Of a stretch of DNA of 24,898 bases, positions 23,676 to 24,898 are shown piece after piece. The notes below the pieces were generated by a model. The model was not told the origin of the DNA, did not search any database, and worked only from the letters and a program-made list of their open reading frames with translations. The position numbers and the translations under genes are program-made. Source of the stretch: JAVWMQ01 sp036637375 (GTDB lineage: Bacteria > Bacillota > Clostridia > Peptostreptococcales > Anaerovoracaceae); assembly GCA_036637375.1 (NCBI GenBank), contig JAVWMQ010000026.1, forward strand, positions 1 through 24,898, in the 5' to 3' direction. Position 1 is the stretch's first letter. Each line of letters opens with the position of its first letter.

Positions 23676-24770
23676 ATGGAAATATTAAGTGTAGATTTGG
23701 AAAACTACAGAAATTACAACAAAATTCATGTAGATTTTCATAAAAAAGCAAACATAATATTAGGATCAAACGGGCAAGGCAAAACAAATCTATTAGAAAG
23801 TATTTATCTAGCATCTTTTGGAAAATCATTTCGTGCTTCCAAAGACAAGGAATTAATCAAATTTAATAGTGAGTTTTGTCGTGTTTCAACACATTTTTTG
23901 AAAGATGATGAACCAGGAAACATTGATATTGCAATAAATAAAGATGGTAAAAAGGGAATTAAGGTAGATGGAGTATCTATCAAAAAAGTTAGCCAACTTA
24001 TGGAAAATATTTATGTTGTAATATTCAGTCCCGAAGATTTAAAGATAATCAAAGACGAACCGTCAAGGCGCAGAAGTTTCATAGATAGGGAACTCTGCAA
24101 ATTAAAAATTTCATATTTTGATAATTTAAGTAATTACAAAAAAGTTCTGTTACAAAGAAATACTTACTTAAAAGGATATAAAATTGATGATGAATTTTTA
24201 ACAATTTGGGATATTGAACTAGCAAAATATGGTGCAAAAATAATATCTCAACGTAAGGATTTTATAAAAAAATTAAGTGATATAAGCAAAGTTATCCACA
24301 AGAATATCACAGGCAACAAGGAAGAATTAGAAATCCGCTATATGCCTAATATTCCAATAGAAATGACACTTGAAGCCTTAACAGAAAGCTTCCAAAAAAC
24401 ATTAGTTATTAACAGGCATGTGGACAAAAGTCACAGGACAACAAGTAGAGGTCCTCACAAGGACGATTTAAAGATTTTAATTAACAATATAGACTGTCGT
24501 AAGTATGGCTCCCAAGGGCAACAACGAACCGCAGCTCTATCCCTAAAATTAGCAGAAATAGAGCTAATTAAACAAGAAAAAAACGAAAATCCTATTTTGC
24601 TACTAGACGATGTAATGTCTGAACTAGATAGTTCACGTCAAAACTTTTTGATAGAAACTCTTTCAGATATTCAAATGTTCATAACAACAACAGAATTAAC
24701 TGACGATGTCCTCAAAAACATAAAAAACGCAAAAATACTAAACATCAAAAATGCTTCAATTGATGGATAA
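23676..24770 (+). CDS. recF: DNA replication and repair protein RecF
   Basis: A 364-residue SMC-like ATPase that loads RecA at gapped DNA during recombinational repair. Walker A GSNGQGKT is at 30-37, the ABC signature lies in GSQGQQRTAALSLKLAE, and Walker B is LLLDDVMSELD; the conserved TSRGPHKDD precedes the signature. The protein is intact. It starts one base after dnaN, without its own strong ribosome site, so it depends on coupling. In many Firmicutes the small S4-domain gene yaaA (rlbA) stands between dnaN and recF; it is absent here. Confidence 0.97.
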   Translation: MEILSVDLENYRNYNKIHVDFHKKANIILGSNGQGKTNLLESIYLASFGKSFRASKDKELIKFNSEFCRVSTHFLKDDEPGNIDIAINKDGKKGIKVDGVSIKKVSQLMENIYVVIFSPEDLKIIKDEPSRRRSFIDRELCKLKISYFDNLSNYKKVLLQRNTYLKGYKIDDEFLTIWDIELAKYGAKIISQRKDFIKKLSDISKVIHKNITGNKEELEIRYMPNIPIEMTLEALTESFQKTLVINRHVDKSHRTTSRGPHKDDLKILINNIDCRKYGSQGQQRTAALSLKLAEIELIKQEKNENPILLLDDVMSELDSSRQNFLIETLSDIQMFITTTELTDDVLKNIKNAKILNIKNASIDG

Positions 24771-24820
24771 ACAAAGTAAAAATCCCTGTTAACTTTAATA
24801 ATGTTAATTTATATGAAGCA

Positions 24821-24844
24821 AAACTGCCCTTTGGCAGTTTTTTT
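24821..24844 (+). terminator. Terminator after recF
   Basis: AAACTGCC and GGCAGTTT pair perfectly over 8 bp around CTTT and are followed by further T. It lies 50 bases after the recF stop and closes the dnaA-dnaN-recF unit, so gyrB, if next, has its own promoter. Confidence 0.9.
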
Positions 24845-24873
24845 GTGTTGCTTCTGTTTGGTGGTGGTACGTT

Positions 24874-24898
24874 GGGAACTTTGATTAGCCCGCTGGGC
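24874..24898. repeat. Partial copy of the GCCCAACGGGC-type repeat at the window edge
   Basis: On the minus strand the last bases begin GCCCAGCGGGCTAATC, close to GCCCAACGGGCTATCC at 5341-5356. The copy is cut by the window end, so only the outer part can be compared. Confidence 0.5.

Overview
The window looks like the replication-origin neighbourhood of a low-GC, anaerobic Gram-positive bacterium, most likely a member of the Clostridia (order- or family-level placement is not possible from this sequence alone). The basis is the classical Firmicutes origin order: rpmH-rnpA-yidD-yidC-jag-mnmE-mnmG-rsmG-parA-parB on the minus strand, an AT-rich DnaA-box region, then dnaA-dnaN-recF on the plus strand. 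Coding strand flips at about 20.9 kb, so nearly all genes run away from the origin. Two runs of N (10 and 100 bases) show this is a scaffolded draft, and the leftmost 3.5 kb must be read with that in mind.

Region 1 (1-3.5 kb): a secreted, membrane-anchored 5'-nucleotidase-type phosphoesterase, an EmrE-type small multidrug transporter interrupted by a 10-N gap, a tRNA-Arg(CCU) with terminator-like hairpins, and a plus-strand ORF that looks like an amidohydrolase whose catalytic barrel is missing. It ends in an intergenic stretch with a 100-N gap.

Region 2 (3.8-11.1 kb): a histidine-degradation operon read leftwards in pathway order, hutH-hutU-hutI-fchA-ftcD. It converts histidine through urocanate, imidazolonepropionate and formiminoglutamate to glutamate, ammonia and a one-carbon unit on tetrahydrofolate. 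FtcD and FchA are separate proteins. The first four genes are tightly packed, but fchA and ftcD are separated by about 710 bp filled with structured repeats: two blocks of three short inverted-repeat modules on a strict 51-bp period, followed by a GC-richer 43-bp direct repeat. A relative of the latter appears at the far right end of the window. This repeat region is the least explained and most interesting part of the window.

Region 3 (11.2-12.6 kb): remains of an Agr/LytTR-type two-component system. The response regulator has lost part of its receiver domain and is frameshifted, and the histidine kinase stops just after its H-box, but a good promoter remains in front.

Region 4 (12.6-20.8 kb): chromosome partition genes parAB flanked by two parS sites, one perfect and embedded in a terminator-like palindrome, then the tRNA-modification/rRNA-methylation genes (mnmE, mnmG, rsmG) and the RNA-processing/membrane-insertion genes (rpmH, rnpA, yidD, yidC, jag) driven by a strong promoter at 20.8 kb.

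Region 5 (20.7-24.9 kb): a bipartite origin. DnaA boxes lie upstream of dnaA, one of them inside the dnaA promoter spacer, and a second cluster of DnaA boxes plus DnaA-trio-like triplets and an AT-rich stretch lies between dnaA and dnaN. dnaN and recF follow with no yaaA gene between them, and a terminator closes the unit.
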